Shown in pieces: positions 6,265 through 13,176 of a stretch of DNA of 14,052 nt; the first letter of the stretch is position 1; each line of letters opens with the position of its first letter. This DNA comes from Acidimicrobiaceae bacterium (lineage in GTDB: Bacteria; Actinomycetota; Acidimicrobiia; Acidimicrobiales; Ilumatobacteraceae), in contig PMCN01000054.1 in the NCBI GenBank assembly GCA_003154135.1, positions 1 to 14,052 on the forward strand. Reading direction: 5' to 3'. The notes under the pieces are model-generated. The model made no database searches and was not told the origin of the DNA. It saw nothing but the letters and a program-made list of their open reading frames with translations. Position numbers and translations under genes: made by a program.

Positions 6265-7567
6265 GCAGCTCGTCCAGGCGAGCCTTGGTCGCGTCGTCGA
6301 GGTCGTAGGTGACGTGCCGCACGGGATGCGCGAGAGCGCCCTGGGCATGCAGTGCGGCGGTGAGGTCGATGGGTGTGCCGCTGACCACCACATCGCACGG
6401 CGTGGCGGCGATCGTGGCCGCCAGCTCGGCGAGCTGTGCGTCGCCGTAGCCCATCGCGGGCAGGACGGCGCCGATGTGCGGGTAGCGCTCGTACACGCCG
6501 CGCAGCGATCCCACCGCGTACGGCCGCGGGTCGACCAGCTCGGCGGCGCCACCGGCTCGCGCCGCCACCGTGCCGGCACCGAACGGCATGCCGCCGTGCG
6601 TGATGGTTGGCCCGTCCTCCACCACCAGCACGCGCAGCCCTGCGATCGAAGGACCCGCGTCGAGCACCGCAGGCGACGCGGCGCGCAGCAGCGTGGCGCG
6701 CGGGTTGAGCCGCTCGATGACGGCCACCTCCGCGGCGACGTCGGCGGGTGACGCGCTGTCGATCTTGTTGAGCACCACCACGTCGGCGAGCAGCACGTTG
6801 GCTTCCCCGGGGTGGTACGCGGTCTCGTGACCGGGACGCAGTGCGTCGGCCACGACGATCATCAGGTCGGGTCGGTAGAAGGGCAGGTCGTTGTTGCCGC
6901 CGTCCCACAGCACCACGTCGGCGTCGTCCTCGGCGAGGGCAAGGATGTCGGCGTAGTCGACGCCCGCATACACCACGATGCCCTCGCGCACCGGCTGCTC
7001 GTACTCCTCGCGCTCCTCGATGGTGGGATGGCTGGCCTCGATGTCGTCGAGCGTGCGAAATCGCTGCACGCGCATGTCGTGCAGGTTGCCGTACGGCATC
7101 GGGTGGCGGACCAGCGCCACAGTCAGCCCCTTCGACTGGAGGATGCGGGCAACCGCTCGGCTCGTCTGGCTCTTGCCGCAACCGGTGCGCGTGGCGCAGA
7201 CGGCCACCACCGGCTTGCGCGAGTGCAGCGCCGATGCCTTCATGCCGACCAGGCGGAAGTCGGCACCTGCGGCGAGCACGAGGGCCGACAGGTGCATGAC
7301 GTCGGCGTACGCGACATCGCTGTACGCGAACACCACCTCGTCGACGTCGTGCTCGCGGATGAGGCGGGCCAGTTCGGCCTGGGGAACGATCGGGATGCCG
7401 TCCGGGTACCCCGGCCCTGCCAGGTCGGGCGGATAGGTACGGTGGTCGATGCCCGGGATCTGGGCGGCCGTGAACGCCACCACCTGCACCTCGGGATCGG
7501 CCCGGAACACGACGTTGAACGTGTGGAAGTCACGTCCACCGGCGCCCACGATGACGACTCGCTTCAT
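6242..7567 (-). CDS. COG2403-like P-loop NTPase (auto-named cyclic 2,3-diphosphoglycerate synthase)
   Basis: A 441-residue protein with a Rossmann-like N-terminus (MKRVVIVGAGGRDFH, 1-15; conserved TAAQIPGID, 33-41; FAYSDV, 80-85) followed by a P-loop domain. RTGCGKSQTS (127-136) is the phosphate-binding loop. DVVLWDGGNND (217-227) is the likely Walker B region, and VVLNKID (264-270) is the NKxD base-reading motif of G-proteins, so GTP may be preferred. RHPMPYG (154-160) and VYAGVDYADIL (199-209) are family landmarks. Relatives are called predicted GTPase or cyclic 2,3-diphosphoglycerate synthase; the latter name is doubtful in an actinobacterium. I chose the ATG at 7567 because GAGGTGA stands five bases upstream and the Rossmann strand begins there; longer in-frame starts give unrelated sequence. 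Neighbourhood with a carbamate kinase suggests a role around carbamoyl phosphate or phospho-anhydride chemistry, but that is inference. Confidence 0.82.
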   Translation of the reverse strand: MKRVVIVGAGGRDFHTFNVVFRADPEVQVVAFTAAQIPGIDHRTYPPDLAGPGYPDGIPIVPQAELARLIREHDVDEVVFAYSDVAYADVMHLSALVLAAGADFRLVGMKASALHSRKPVVAVCATRTGCGKSQTSRAVARILQSKGLTVALVRHPMPYGNLHDMRVQRFRTLDDIEASHPTIEEREEYEQPVREGIVVYAGVDYADILALAEDDADVVLWDGGNNDLPFYRPDLMIVVADALRPGHETAYHPGEANVLLADVVVLNKIDSASPADVAAEVAVIERLNPRATLLRAASPAVLDAGPSIAGLRVLVVEDGPTITHGGMPFGAGTVAARAGGAAELVDPRPYAVGSLRGVYERYPHIGAVLPAMGYGDAQLAELAATIAATPCDVVVSGTPIDLTAALHAQGALAHPVRHVTYDLDDATKARLDELLTQWLAR

Positions 7568-7572
7568 GGGGA

Positions 7573-7579
7573 TCACCTC
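7573..7579 (-). promoter_or_regulatory. Ribosome binding site deciding the COG2403-like start
   Basis: On the minus strand GAGGTGA lies five bases before the ATG at 7567. It is the best Shine-Dalgarno match on this strand of the window and argues against the upstream in-frame ATG at about 7600 and the longer frame from 7768. Confidence 0.75.
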
Positions 7580-7619
7580 GTCGTCACGGTACGCCTTCAT
7601 GCCGGCCCGCCACCACGGC

Positions 7620-7674
7620 CGAACGTCACCTGAAACGCCGGCTGCTGGTCGAAGGGCTGCTGGTCGAACGTCAC
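7620..7674. repeat. Clustered short direct repeats in divergent intergenic region
   Basis: GGCTGCTGGTCGAA occurs twice (7640-7653 and 7655-7668), 15 bases apart. The flanks are a second direct repeat, CGAACGTCAC at 7620-7629 and 7665-7674. The set lies between the COG2403-like gene and the small-protein gene. It could be tandem operator sites upstream of the minus-strand gene or a simple slippage product. On the minus strand it would read as a FDQQP repeat, but I see no gene there. Confidence 0.6.
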
Positions 7675-7680
7675 GCGCGA

Positions 7681-7714
7681 AGTGCTTGCAAAAGTTAGCA
7701 CTAGGGCGCACGAT
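7681..7714 (+). promoter_or_regulatory. Possible promoter and inverted repeat upstream of the small-protein gene
   Basis: AGTGCT (7681-7686) and AGCACT (7697-7702) form a 6-base inverted repeat with a 10-base AT-richer spacer, one of the few AT-rich spots in the window. TTGCAA at 7686-7691 could be a -35 element, with CACGAT at 7709-7714 as a weak -10 at 17 bases. The palindrome would then overlap the promoter and could be a repressor site. Weak evidence; no regulator is assigned. Confidence 0.35.
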
Positions 7715-7749
7715 GAAAGCGGGCCCACCGAGGCTCGGAAGAAGGTCTG

Positions 7750-8112
7750 ATGATGGACACGATGACAAGGTTCACGAAGTTGCAGGACGACTGGTTCGAC
7801 ATGATGAAGCGTGTCGAGCAGCCGGTGGTGCGCACGACCGGTCAGCTGGCCGAGCGCATGGCGCGCTACACGCCGCCGCGCCCGGCGTTCATGGAGACCG
7901 TGCCGCGGATGACCGAGGTCGTCGACAACGGTCTGAAGTTCCGCAAGCGCATGGTTGACGAGCAGGCCATGTTCGCTCGTCACATGATCAAGGCGATGGG
8001 CCCCGTGCTCACCAAGCTCGACGCCGCCCCGGCGCCGAAGAAGGCGGAGCACACGACGGCCCGCAAGGCGTCGGCTCGCCCGGCCCCGCGTCGCCAGATG
8101 CATGCAGCCTGA
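7750..8112 (+). CDS. Small conserved-looking protein, phasin-like layout, function unknown
   Basis: A 120-residue protein. Residues 1-90 are rich in Met, Phe, Arg and Glu in a pattern suited to amphipathic helices (TRFTKLQDDWFDMMKRVEQP near the start, then FMETVPRMTEVVDNGLKFRK). From about residue 91 a basic, Ala/Pro/Lys-rich tail follows (APAPKKAEHTTARKAS...). This body-plus-basic-tail layout recalls phasins and other granule- or DNA-associated small proteins of actinomycetes, but I cannot assign a family. GGAAGAAGG (7737-7745) precedes two successive ATG codons at 7750 and 7753; the second has the better spacing, so the mature start is uncertain by one residue. The long gap upstream and a stem-loop after the stop suggest its own transcript. 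The next gene is an acyl-CoA ligase, compatible with, but no proof of, a lipid or polyester-granule role. Confidence 0.75.
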   Translation: MMDTMTRFTKLQDDWFDMMKRVEQPVVRTTGQLAERMARYTPPRPAFMETVPRMTEVVDNGLKFRKRMVDEQAMFARHMIKAMGPVLTKLDAAPAPKKAEHTTARKASARPAPRRQMHAA

Positions 8113-8119
8113 CTGACTT

Positions 8120-8153
8120 CGGGAGGCGACGGGTGTTCTAACGTCGCCTCCCG
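8120..8153 (+). other. Perfect 11-bp stem-loop abutting the acyl-CoA ligase start
   Basis: CGGGAGGCGAC (8120-8130) pairs exactly with GTCGCCTCCCG (8143-8153) around a 12-base loop. The right arm ends one base before the ATG at 8154. No T-run follows, so it is not a standard intrinsic terminator on the plus strand, though it could still stop or slow the transcript of the small gene. If the downstream mRNA began upstream it would bury the start codon region. Confidence 0.65.
8139..8144 (+). promoter_or_regulatory. Candidate -10 element for a leaderless acyl-CoA ligase mRNA
   Basis: TAACGT fits the actinobacterial TANNNT -10 pattern and ends nine bases before the ATG at 8154, which would place the transcription start at or next to the start codon. 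No Shine-Dalgarno lies at normal spacing, which favours leaderless initiation. The -35 region is not recognisable. The element sits partly in the loop of the stem-loop at 8120-8153. Confidence 0.4.
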
Positions 8154-9824
8154 ATGCTCACGCGACAGGAAGCGCTCACTCAGCTCACTGCTCCCGGCCA
8201 GTTCTACGAGCTGGCCACGGAGCAAGGGGCGCACGGGCCGCTGCGCGTGTTCGTCAACGCACCGGCGTCGCTGCGTCGGCTCTTCGCCGACACGGCCACC
8301 GATGCACCGTTCATCGTGTTCGGTGAAGAGCGCCTCACGTTCCGCGAGGCGCATGACGCCGCGGCCCGCATGGGACACGTGCTCGTGCACGTCTTCGGCA
8401 TCGAGCCCGGCGACCGCGTGGCCATCTCCATGCGCAACTACCCGGAGTGGATCGTCGCGTTCATGGCCATCACCTCGGTGGGGGCGGTCGCCGTGGCGAT
8501 GAACTCGCTGTGGCAGCCCGACGAGATGGCGTACGGGCTGCGCGACAGCGGGGCCAAGGTGCTTGTTGCCGACCAGGAGCGGCTCGACCGCCTGGCGCAG
8601 TGCTCGCCCGCGCCCGCCATCGACGTCATCGCGGTGCGTCCCGCACATCCCGCGCAGCACGCGCACGTGTGGTCGACGCTGGATGGCGCCGCCCCTGCCG
8701 TGCTGCCGCACGTGCTCATCGAGCCCACACAACCGGCCACCATCTTCTACACCTCGGGTTCCACCGGACACCCCAAGGGCGTCGTCTCGTCGCACCGCAA
8801 CATCATCTCGGCGTTGTTCTCGTGGGAGCTCGATGCCGCCGTGGCAACGCTGCGCGCCGGCACACCGGCCGACACGGGCGCACCGGCACCGGCCACCCTC
8901 CTCGCCGTGCCCCTGTTCCACGTGACCGGCGCCAACGCCGTGTACCTCAGCTCCTACCGCGCGCAGTGCAAGGTGGTGTGCATGTACAAGTGGGACCCCG
9001 AGGTGGCCGCCGAGCTCATCGAACGCGAGCAGATCACCTCCGTGGTCGCGCCGGCGGCGATGACGGGCGACCTGTTGCGCGTTGCCACGCACACCCGGCG
9101 CGACCTCAGCTCGCTGCGACGAGTGGGCGGCGGCGGCGCGCCGCGTGCGCCCGAGCAGGTGCGCCAGATCGGCAGCAGCTTCGACCACGTGGCCCCCACC
9201 ACCGGGTGGGGCATGACCGAGACCAACGCCATCGGCGCGGGCATCGCCGGTGCCGACTACCTCGGCCGCCCCGAGAGCTCCGGCCGGTGCTCGGCGGTGC
9301 TGCAGTTGAAGGTGGTCGACGACGCCGGCAACGAGCTGCCCACCGGACAGCGCGGCGAACTGCTCGTGCGCGGCACATCGATGTTCTCGGGCTACTGGAA
9401 CCGGCCGGAGGTGAATTCCGACGTGTTCGTCGACGGCGACTGGTTCCGCACCGGCGACGTGGCGTACCTCGACGACGAAGGCTTCCTGTTCATCGTCGAT
9501 CGCATCAAAGACCTCATCATCCGCGGCGGCGAGAACATCGGCTGCGGCCAGGTGGAAGCGGCGTTGCTCATGCACCCGGCCGTCCACGAGGCCGCCGTCT
9601 ACGCGGTGCCCGACGAACGGCTCGGCGAAGCGGTGGGTGCCACCGTCTACGGCGACCCTGGCATCGACCCCGCCGAGCTACGGTCGTTCTTGTCCGAGCA
9701 TCTGGCGCGCTTCGAGGTGCCCACGCATCTCCGCTTCGTCGCCGAGCCGCTGCCACGAACACCATCGGGGAAGATCCTCAAGCGCCAACTGCGCGACGAG
9801 GCGGTCACGGGGAGGTCGTCATGA
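8154..9824 (+). CDS. Fatty acid/acyl-CoA ligase (class I adenylate-forming)
   Basis: A 556-residue ANL-superfamily enzyme that activates a carboxylic acid with ATP and transfers it to CoA. FYTSGSTGHPKGV (198-210) is the P-loop-like ATP motif. GWGMTETN (351-358) is the A5 motif, DWFRTGDVAYLD (429-440) holds the ribose-binding Asp, DRIKDLIIRGGENI (449-462) is the hinge, and PRTPSGKILKR (534-544) has the catalytic Lys540. All are intact and the length is normal. The acid-pocket side (AVPLFHVTGAN, 251-261) suggests a medium/long-chain or aromatic acid, not resolvable by eye. The ATG at 8154 follows a stem-loop and lacks a ribosome site. Its stop overlaps the next start in ATGA, making it the first gene of a four-gene coupled operon with an amidohydrolase, a membrane RyR protein and a DUF2520 protein. 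Confidence 0.92.
   Translation: MLTRQEALTQLTAPGQFYELATEQGAHGPLRVFVNAPASLRRLFADTATDAPFIVFGEERLTFREAHDAAARMGHVLVHVFGIEPGDRVAISMRNYPEWIVAFMAITSVGAVAVAMNSLWQPDEMAYGLRDSGAKVLVADQERLDRLAQCSPAPAIDVIAVRPAHPAQHAHVWSTLDGAAPAVLPHVLIEPTQPATIFYTSGSTGHPKGVVSSHRNIISALFSWELDAAVATLRAGTPADTGAPAPATLLAVPLFHVTGANAVYLSSYRAQCKVVCMYKWDPEVAAELIEREQITSVVAPAAMTGDLLRVATHTRRDLSSLRRVGGGGAPRAPEQVRQIGSSFDHVAPTTGWGMTETNAIGAGIAGADYLGRPESSGRCSAVLQLKVVDDAGNELPTGQRGELLVRGTSMFSGYWNRPEVNSDVFVDGDWFRTGDVAYLDDEGFLFIVDRIKDLIIRGGENIGCGQVEAALLMHPAVHEAAVYAVPDERLGEAVGATVYGDPGIDPAELRSFLSEHLARFEVPTHLRFVAEPLPRTPSGKILKRQLRDEAVTGRSS
9809..9815 (+). promoter_or_regulatory. Ribosome binding site for the amidohydrolase gene
   Basis: GGGGAGG stands five bases before the ATG at 9821, within the end of the acyl-CoA ligase gene. 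It is a strong site and fixes this start. Confidence 0.75.
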
Positions 9825-11047
9825 CGTACAACCAGTTGGGCCGAGTGGTCCACGACGCCGACGCGCACATCATGGAGCCACCGACGTGGCTGCGCGACCA
9901 CGCCGATCCAGGCCTCCGCGACCGCATCCGTCCCCTCGACCTGAGCGGCGGCAACGAGCTGAAGCAGACCGGTTCGGTCGACGCACAGCTCGCCGACCTC
10001 GACGCCGCGTTCCAACGCCTCACCGACCGCCATCGCAGCGACGAGTACCGCGCCGTCGAGGCCGACGAGATCATGCTGCGCAAGAACTACGCCGCCACTG
10101 GGTCGTTCCTGCCCGACGACCGCTCACGCGCGCTCGACCTGCTCGGCTTCCAGAGCCAGCTGCTGTTCAACACGTTCCACAACCGGCGACTGCACGACTG
10201 GGAGCACAGCGGCGACCTCGAGCTCGCCTACGGCGCGGCCCGCGCGCACAACCGCGGCATGGTGGAGTTCTGCTCGGGCGACCCGCGTCTGCTGCCCACC
10301 TGCTACGTGCCGTTGGCCGACTTCGAGATGGCCGCCACCGCAGCCGACGAAGCCATCGCCATGGGCGCGGCCGCGCTGCTCGTGGCCAGCGGCTGCCCCG
10401 CCGGGCACTCGCCGTCGCACCGCTCGCTCGACCCTGTGTGGGCCCGCGCGCAGGCGGCCGACATCCCGGTCGTCTTCCACGTGGGCGGCACCGGCGATCT
10501 GATCGACGCCGCCTACTTCCAGAACGGCCTGCCCATCCCGCCCGACTTCCACGGCGGCGAGGAGAACTTCCGCTCCGTCGACTACATGGCCATCCCCTTC
10601 CCGCCCATGCAGACCCTGGCGACGATGCTCTTCGACGGCGTCTTCGACCGCTTCCCCGAGCTGCGCATCGGCGTCATCGAGCAGGGAGCGATCTGGGTGC
10701 CGAGCTGGATGCGCCAGATGGAGAGCGCGTTCGACGCGTTCGTGAAGCACGAGGAGCGCGTTCGCTCGCTGCAGATGCGGCCGAGCGACTACGTGCGCCG
10801 GTCGATGAAGTTCGCCCCGTACCCCACCGAGGACGTCGGCTGGATCATCCAGCAGGCCGGCGCAGAGACGGTGATGTTCAACAGCGACTACCCGCACGTC
10901 GAGGGAGGGCGTCGTCCCATCGAACGCTTCGAGCGCAGTCTGGGCGATGCCGGGGAGGCCGTCCGGCAGGCGTTCTACTGCGACAACTTCGTGTCGCTGA
11001 TGGGCCGCAGGCTGGCCGGAGCAGCGCCCACCCTGCCGTCGCTGTGA
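9821..11047 (+). CDS. Amidohydrolase-2 family metal-dependent hydrolase
   Basis: A 408-residue TIM-barrel protein of the amidohydrolase-related (PF04909-type) family, whose members hydrolyse or decarboxylate aromatic and related acids using a divalent metal. VVHDADAHIMEPPTWL (9-24) gives the N-terminal D-x-H metal site (D14, H16). VVFHVGGTGD (217-226) gives the next His (H220), and VMFNSDYPHVEGG (351-363) gives the catalytic Asp356 with the SDYPHxEG context usual in this family. GVFDRFPELRIGVIEQGAIWVP (273-294) is another landmark strand. The set matches actinobacterial amidohydrolases next to acyl-CoA ligases and lipid genes, with no proven substrate. It is joined by ATGA overlap to the ligase and by GTGA overlap to the membrane RyR gene. 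All metal ligands expected appear present, so activity is plausible. Confidence 0.9.
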   Translation: MTYNQLGRVVHDADAHIMEPPTWLRDHADPGLRDRIRPLDLSGGNELKQTGSVDAQLADLDAAFQRLTDRHRSDEYRAVEADEIMLRKNYAATGSFLPDDRSRALDLLGFQSQLLFNTFHNRRLHDWEHSGDLELAYGAARAHNRGMVEFCSGDPRLLPTCYVPLADFEMAATAADEAIAMGAAALLVASGCPAGHSPSHRSLDPVWARAQAADIPVVFHVGGTGDLIDAAYFQNGLPIPPDFHGGEENFRSVDYMAIPFPPMQTLATMLFDGVFDRFPELRIGVIEQGAIWVPSWMRQMESAFDAFVKHEERVRSLQMRPSDYVRRSMKFAPYPTEDVGWIIQQAGAETVMFNSDYPHVEGGRRPIERFERSLGDAGEAVRQAFYCDNFVSLMGRRLAGAAPTLPSL

Positions 11048-13176
11048 CCGTCACCGACACGCACACCGGCGCTTCCCGGCGGCGCGGGTTCTCGGCGTGG
11101 GCGCCGCGGGTCACCCTCGCGCTCGGCGCTGCCGGCGTGGTCTTCGGCGTCGTCGGGTACCGCCAGTTCCCCACGCCGCTGCCCTGGCCCGACGCCATCT
11201 ACTCCGGCATCCAACTCATCGCACTCGCGTCGTCGAACCCGCCCGATGGAAGCCCCGCGCCGGTGGCCTTGCAGGTGGGCCGCTTCCTCACCGCGTTGGC
11301 ACTGGGCTCGGCGGTGCTGCTCGTGCTCGCCCGCTTCGGCGTCGTCGGCCGCGACCGGCTGCGCGCGTCCACCGCTCGTGGTCACCGCGTGGTCATCGGC
11401 GCCACGCCCGAGGCACAGCAACTGGCGGTGGCGTCGAGGGTGAGCGGCGCGACGCCGGCGACCCCCACGGTGACCACCACGGTGACCACGGTGCTCATCG
11501 GTGCCGTCGTCGACGACGACGCGGCGCGCCTGCGCGCGAGCGGTGTGGTGGTCGTCGCCCCGGCGGGAGAACGGCGGCTCGATCGCGTGCTCAGCGGAGC
11601 GGTCGATGTGGTGGTGGCCGAGGACGATGACCTCGACGCGCTGGGCACGCTGGGCGCGGTGCGGTCGAGCACGGGGTTGTCGCCCGACACGTCGCTTCGA
11701 GTGCTGCTGCGATCGGCTCCGTTGGCCGGCACGCTGCAGGCCACGGCCGGCACCAACCCCACCATCACATCGCTCGCCCAGGCGGTGGCGCTCAACCTGT
11801 GCACCGACCGCTTCCCCACCCGCATCGACGGCACGTGGCACCACGTCATCGTCGCCGGCGACGGCGATCACGCCGAGGAGCTGTCGATCGCAGCGGTGCT
11901 GCCGTGGGCAGTGGAGGGCGAGTCGATCGACGTCGACCTCGTGGGCGCGAGCACCGGTGAGTGGATGCCGTCGGCGCGCGCTCGCATGGCAGGTGTGGCC
12001 GAGGCGCACGTGCACCAGTGCGCCGCGACACCGTCGTCGTTCGCGGCTGCCGTCGAGCGCTGCTGCGACGAACGGCACGGCCCGCACCTCGTGTTCGTCG
12101 CCGGCCTGGCGCCGGCCGACGCGGTCGCAGTGGGCGTGGCCGTCGCGCGGTCGCAACCCGACAGCCGCGTGGTGAGCGTGCTGGCCCGCGGCGCGGCGGC
12201 AGTCACCACCGACCTCGACGGCGCCGACATGCCCGCCAACTGGTCCCCGCAGTACGTGGGGCGCCTGCTCGACGACCGCAACCTGCTGCGCTTCCACGTG
12301 GTCGAGCGCTTGGGCCACCGGCTCCTCGACGAGCTGGGCATCTGGCGTAGTGCACACTGCGGCGACCAGCTCGCCGCGATGCTGGGTCGCACGAGCGTTG
12401 ATGCGCCGGGTGACGTCGACCGCACGAACGCCGACGCCGCGGCCCGTACGTTGCTCGACGAGTTCGCCGCGCACGGATGCATCGCCCAGGCCGCGCTGCG
12501 GCCCGATCTCCCCACCACACCGGGGCCCGAGACGATGATCGCGATCGCCCGCTCGCTGCAGGTCCGGCTGCCGCGGCCGGCGGGGTTCGACGCCCAGCGC
12601 TGGCAGATGCTGGTGACCCGCCTCACGTTCCGTGTGCCACGCCTGCTCGCCACGTTGGGGTACGTGCTCGTCGACGACGCGCCGGCGCCCTCTGCCGCCG
12701 ACGAGATCGAGCTGCTTGCCCGAGCCGTCCACCAGCGGTACCGCGACCACTGGAACGTCGACGCACCCGCCTCGGCGTCGACGCTCGCGACCAAGACGTG
12801 GGACGAGCTCACGGCGGCTCAGCAGGAGGCCAACAGGGCACAGGCCCGCGACATCGCGGTGAAGCTCGCCTGCGTGGGCAAGTACGCGGCGCCCGGCGGC
12901 CCCGGCACGGTGAACAGCAACGGCCAGGTGAACGGCTGGTTGTTCGACGATGCGATGGTCGAGCAGTTCGCGATTGACGAGCACGATCGCTGGATGCGCC
13001 AGAAGATCGAGACCGGATGGTCGTGGGGCGAACCGCGCGACGACGCCCGCAAGATCCACCCGTCGATCGTGCCCTGGACCGACCTCTCCGAGGCCCAGCG
13101 CGACCTCGACCGCCAGCCCGTGCGCAACATCCCTGAGTTGCTGCAGATGATCGGTGCGAGACTGCTCGATGCATGA
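11044..13176 (+). CDS. Two-TM TrkA/RCK-like protein with C-terminal RyR domain
   Basis: A 710-residue membrane protein. Hydrophobic segments at about 22-39 and 80-97 flank a short loop (PWPDAIYSGIQLIALASSN, 47-65) that could be a membrane-dipping helix. Two Rossmann/RCK-like halves follow: HRVVIGATPEAQQ (114-126), where the usual GxGxxG is lost, and HHVIVAGDGDHAEEL (266-280). A Leu/Arg-rich linker and WDELTAAQQEANRAQARDI (586-604, with KLACVG) lead into a RyR domain: EQFAIDEHDRWMRQKIETGW (640-659), HPSIVPW (672-678), VRNIPELL (693-700). RyR domains occur in ryanodine receptors and in bacterial proteins, often with TrkA-like parts; nucleotide sensing or channel gating has been proposed. The GTG overlaps the upstream stop (GTGA), with no ribosome site. 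Its 3' end overlaps the DUF2520 gene. The ion or ligand is unknown. Confidence 0.85.
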   Translation: MTVTDTHTGASRRRGFSAWAPRVTLALGAAGVVFGVVGYRQFPTPLPWPDAIYSGIQLIALASSNPPDGSPAPVALQVGRFLTALALGSAVLLVLARFGVVGRDRLRASTARGHRVVIGATPEAQQLAVASRVSGATPATPTVTTTVTTVLIGAVVDDDAARLRASGVVVVAPAGERRLDRVLSGAVDVVVAEDDDLDALGTLGAVRSSTGLSPDTSLRVLLRSAPLAGTLQATAGTNPTITSLAQAVALNLCTDRFPTRIDGTWHHVIVAGDGDHAEELSIAAVLPWAVEGESIDVDLVGASTGEWMPSARARMAGVAEAHVHQCAATPSSFAAAVERCCDERHGPHLVFVAGLAPADAVAVGVAVARSQPDSRVVSVLARGAAAVTTDLDGADMPANWSPQYVGRLLDDRNLLRFHVVERLGHRLLDELGIWRSAHCGDQLAAMLGRTSVDAPGDVDRTNADAAARTLLDEFAAHGCIAQAALRPDLPTTPGPETMIAIARSLQVRLPRPAGFDAQRWQMLVTRLTFRVPRLLATLGYVLVDDAPAPSAADEIELLARAVHQRYRDHWNVDAPASASTLATKTWDELTAAQQEANRAQARDIAVKLACVGKYAAPGGPGTVNSNGQVNGWLFDDAMVEQFAIDEHDRWMRQKIETGWSWGEPRDDARKIHPSIVPWTDLSEAQRDLDRQPVRNIPELLQMIGARLLDA
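11466..11489 (+). repeat. In-frame 12-base tandem repeat in the RyR protein gene
   Basis: CACGGTGACCAC occurs twice in tandem (11466-11477, 11478-11489), followed by a partial third copy to 11493. It encodes a Thr/Val-rich stretch, TVTTTVTTV, at about residues 142-150, between the first and second strands of the first Rossmann-like half. It is probably a slippage-derived linker extension. Confidence 0.7.

Noticed and set aside
7681..7702. CIRCE-like heat-shock operator
   Set aside because: CIRCE is TTAGCACTC-N9-GAGTGCTAA; here the arms are in the opposite order and shorter.
7568..7768. Longer N-terminus for the COG2403-like protein
   Set aside because: A strong ribosome site and the Rossmann strand both point to 7567; the extra residues have no homology.
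7597..8103. Minus-strand frame with FDQQP repeat
   Set aside because: Antisense to the small-protein gene and only reflects the short direct repeats; no ribosome site or homology.
7980..9587. 535-codon minus-strand frame
   Set aside because: Shadow of the acyl-CoA ligase, whose motifs are all intact on the plus strand.
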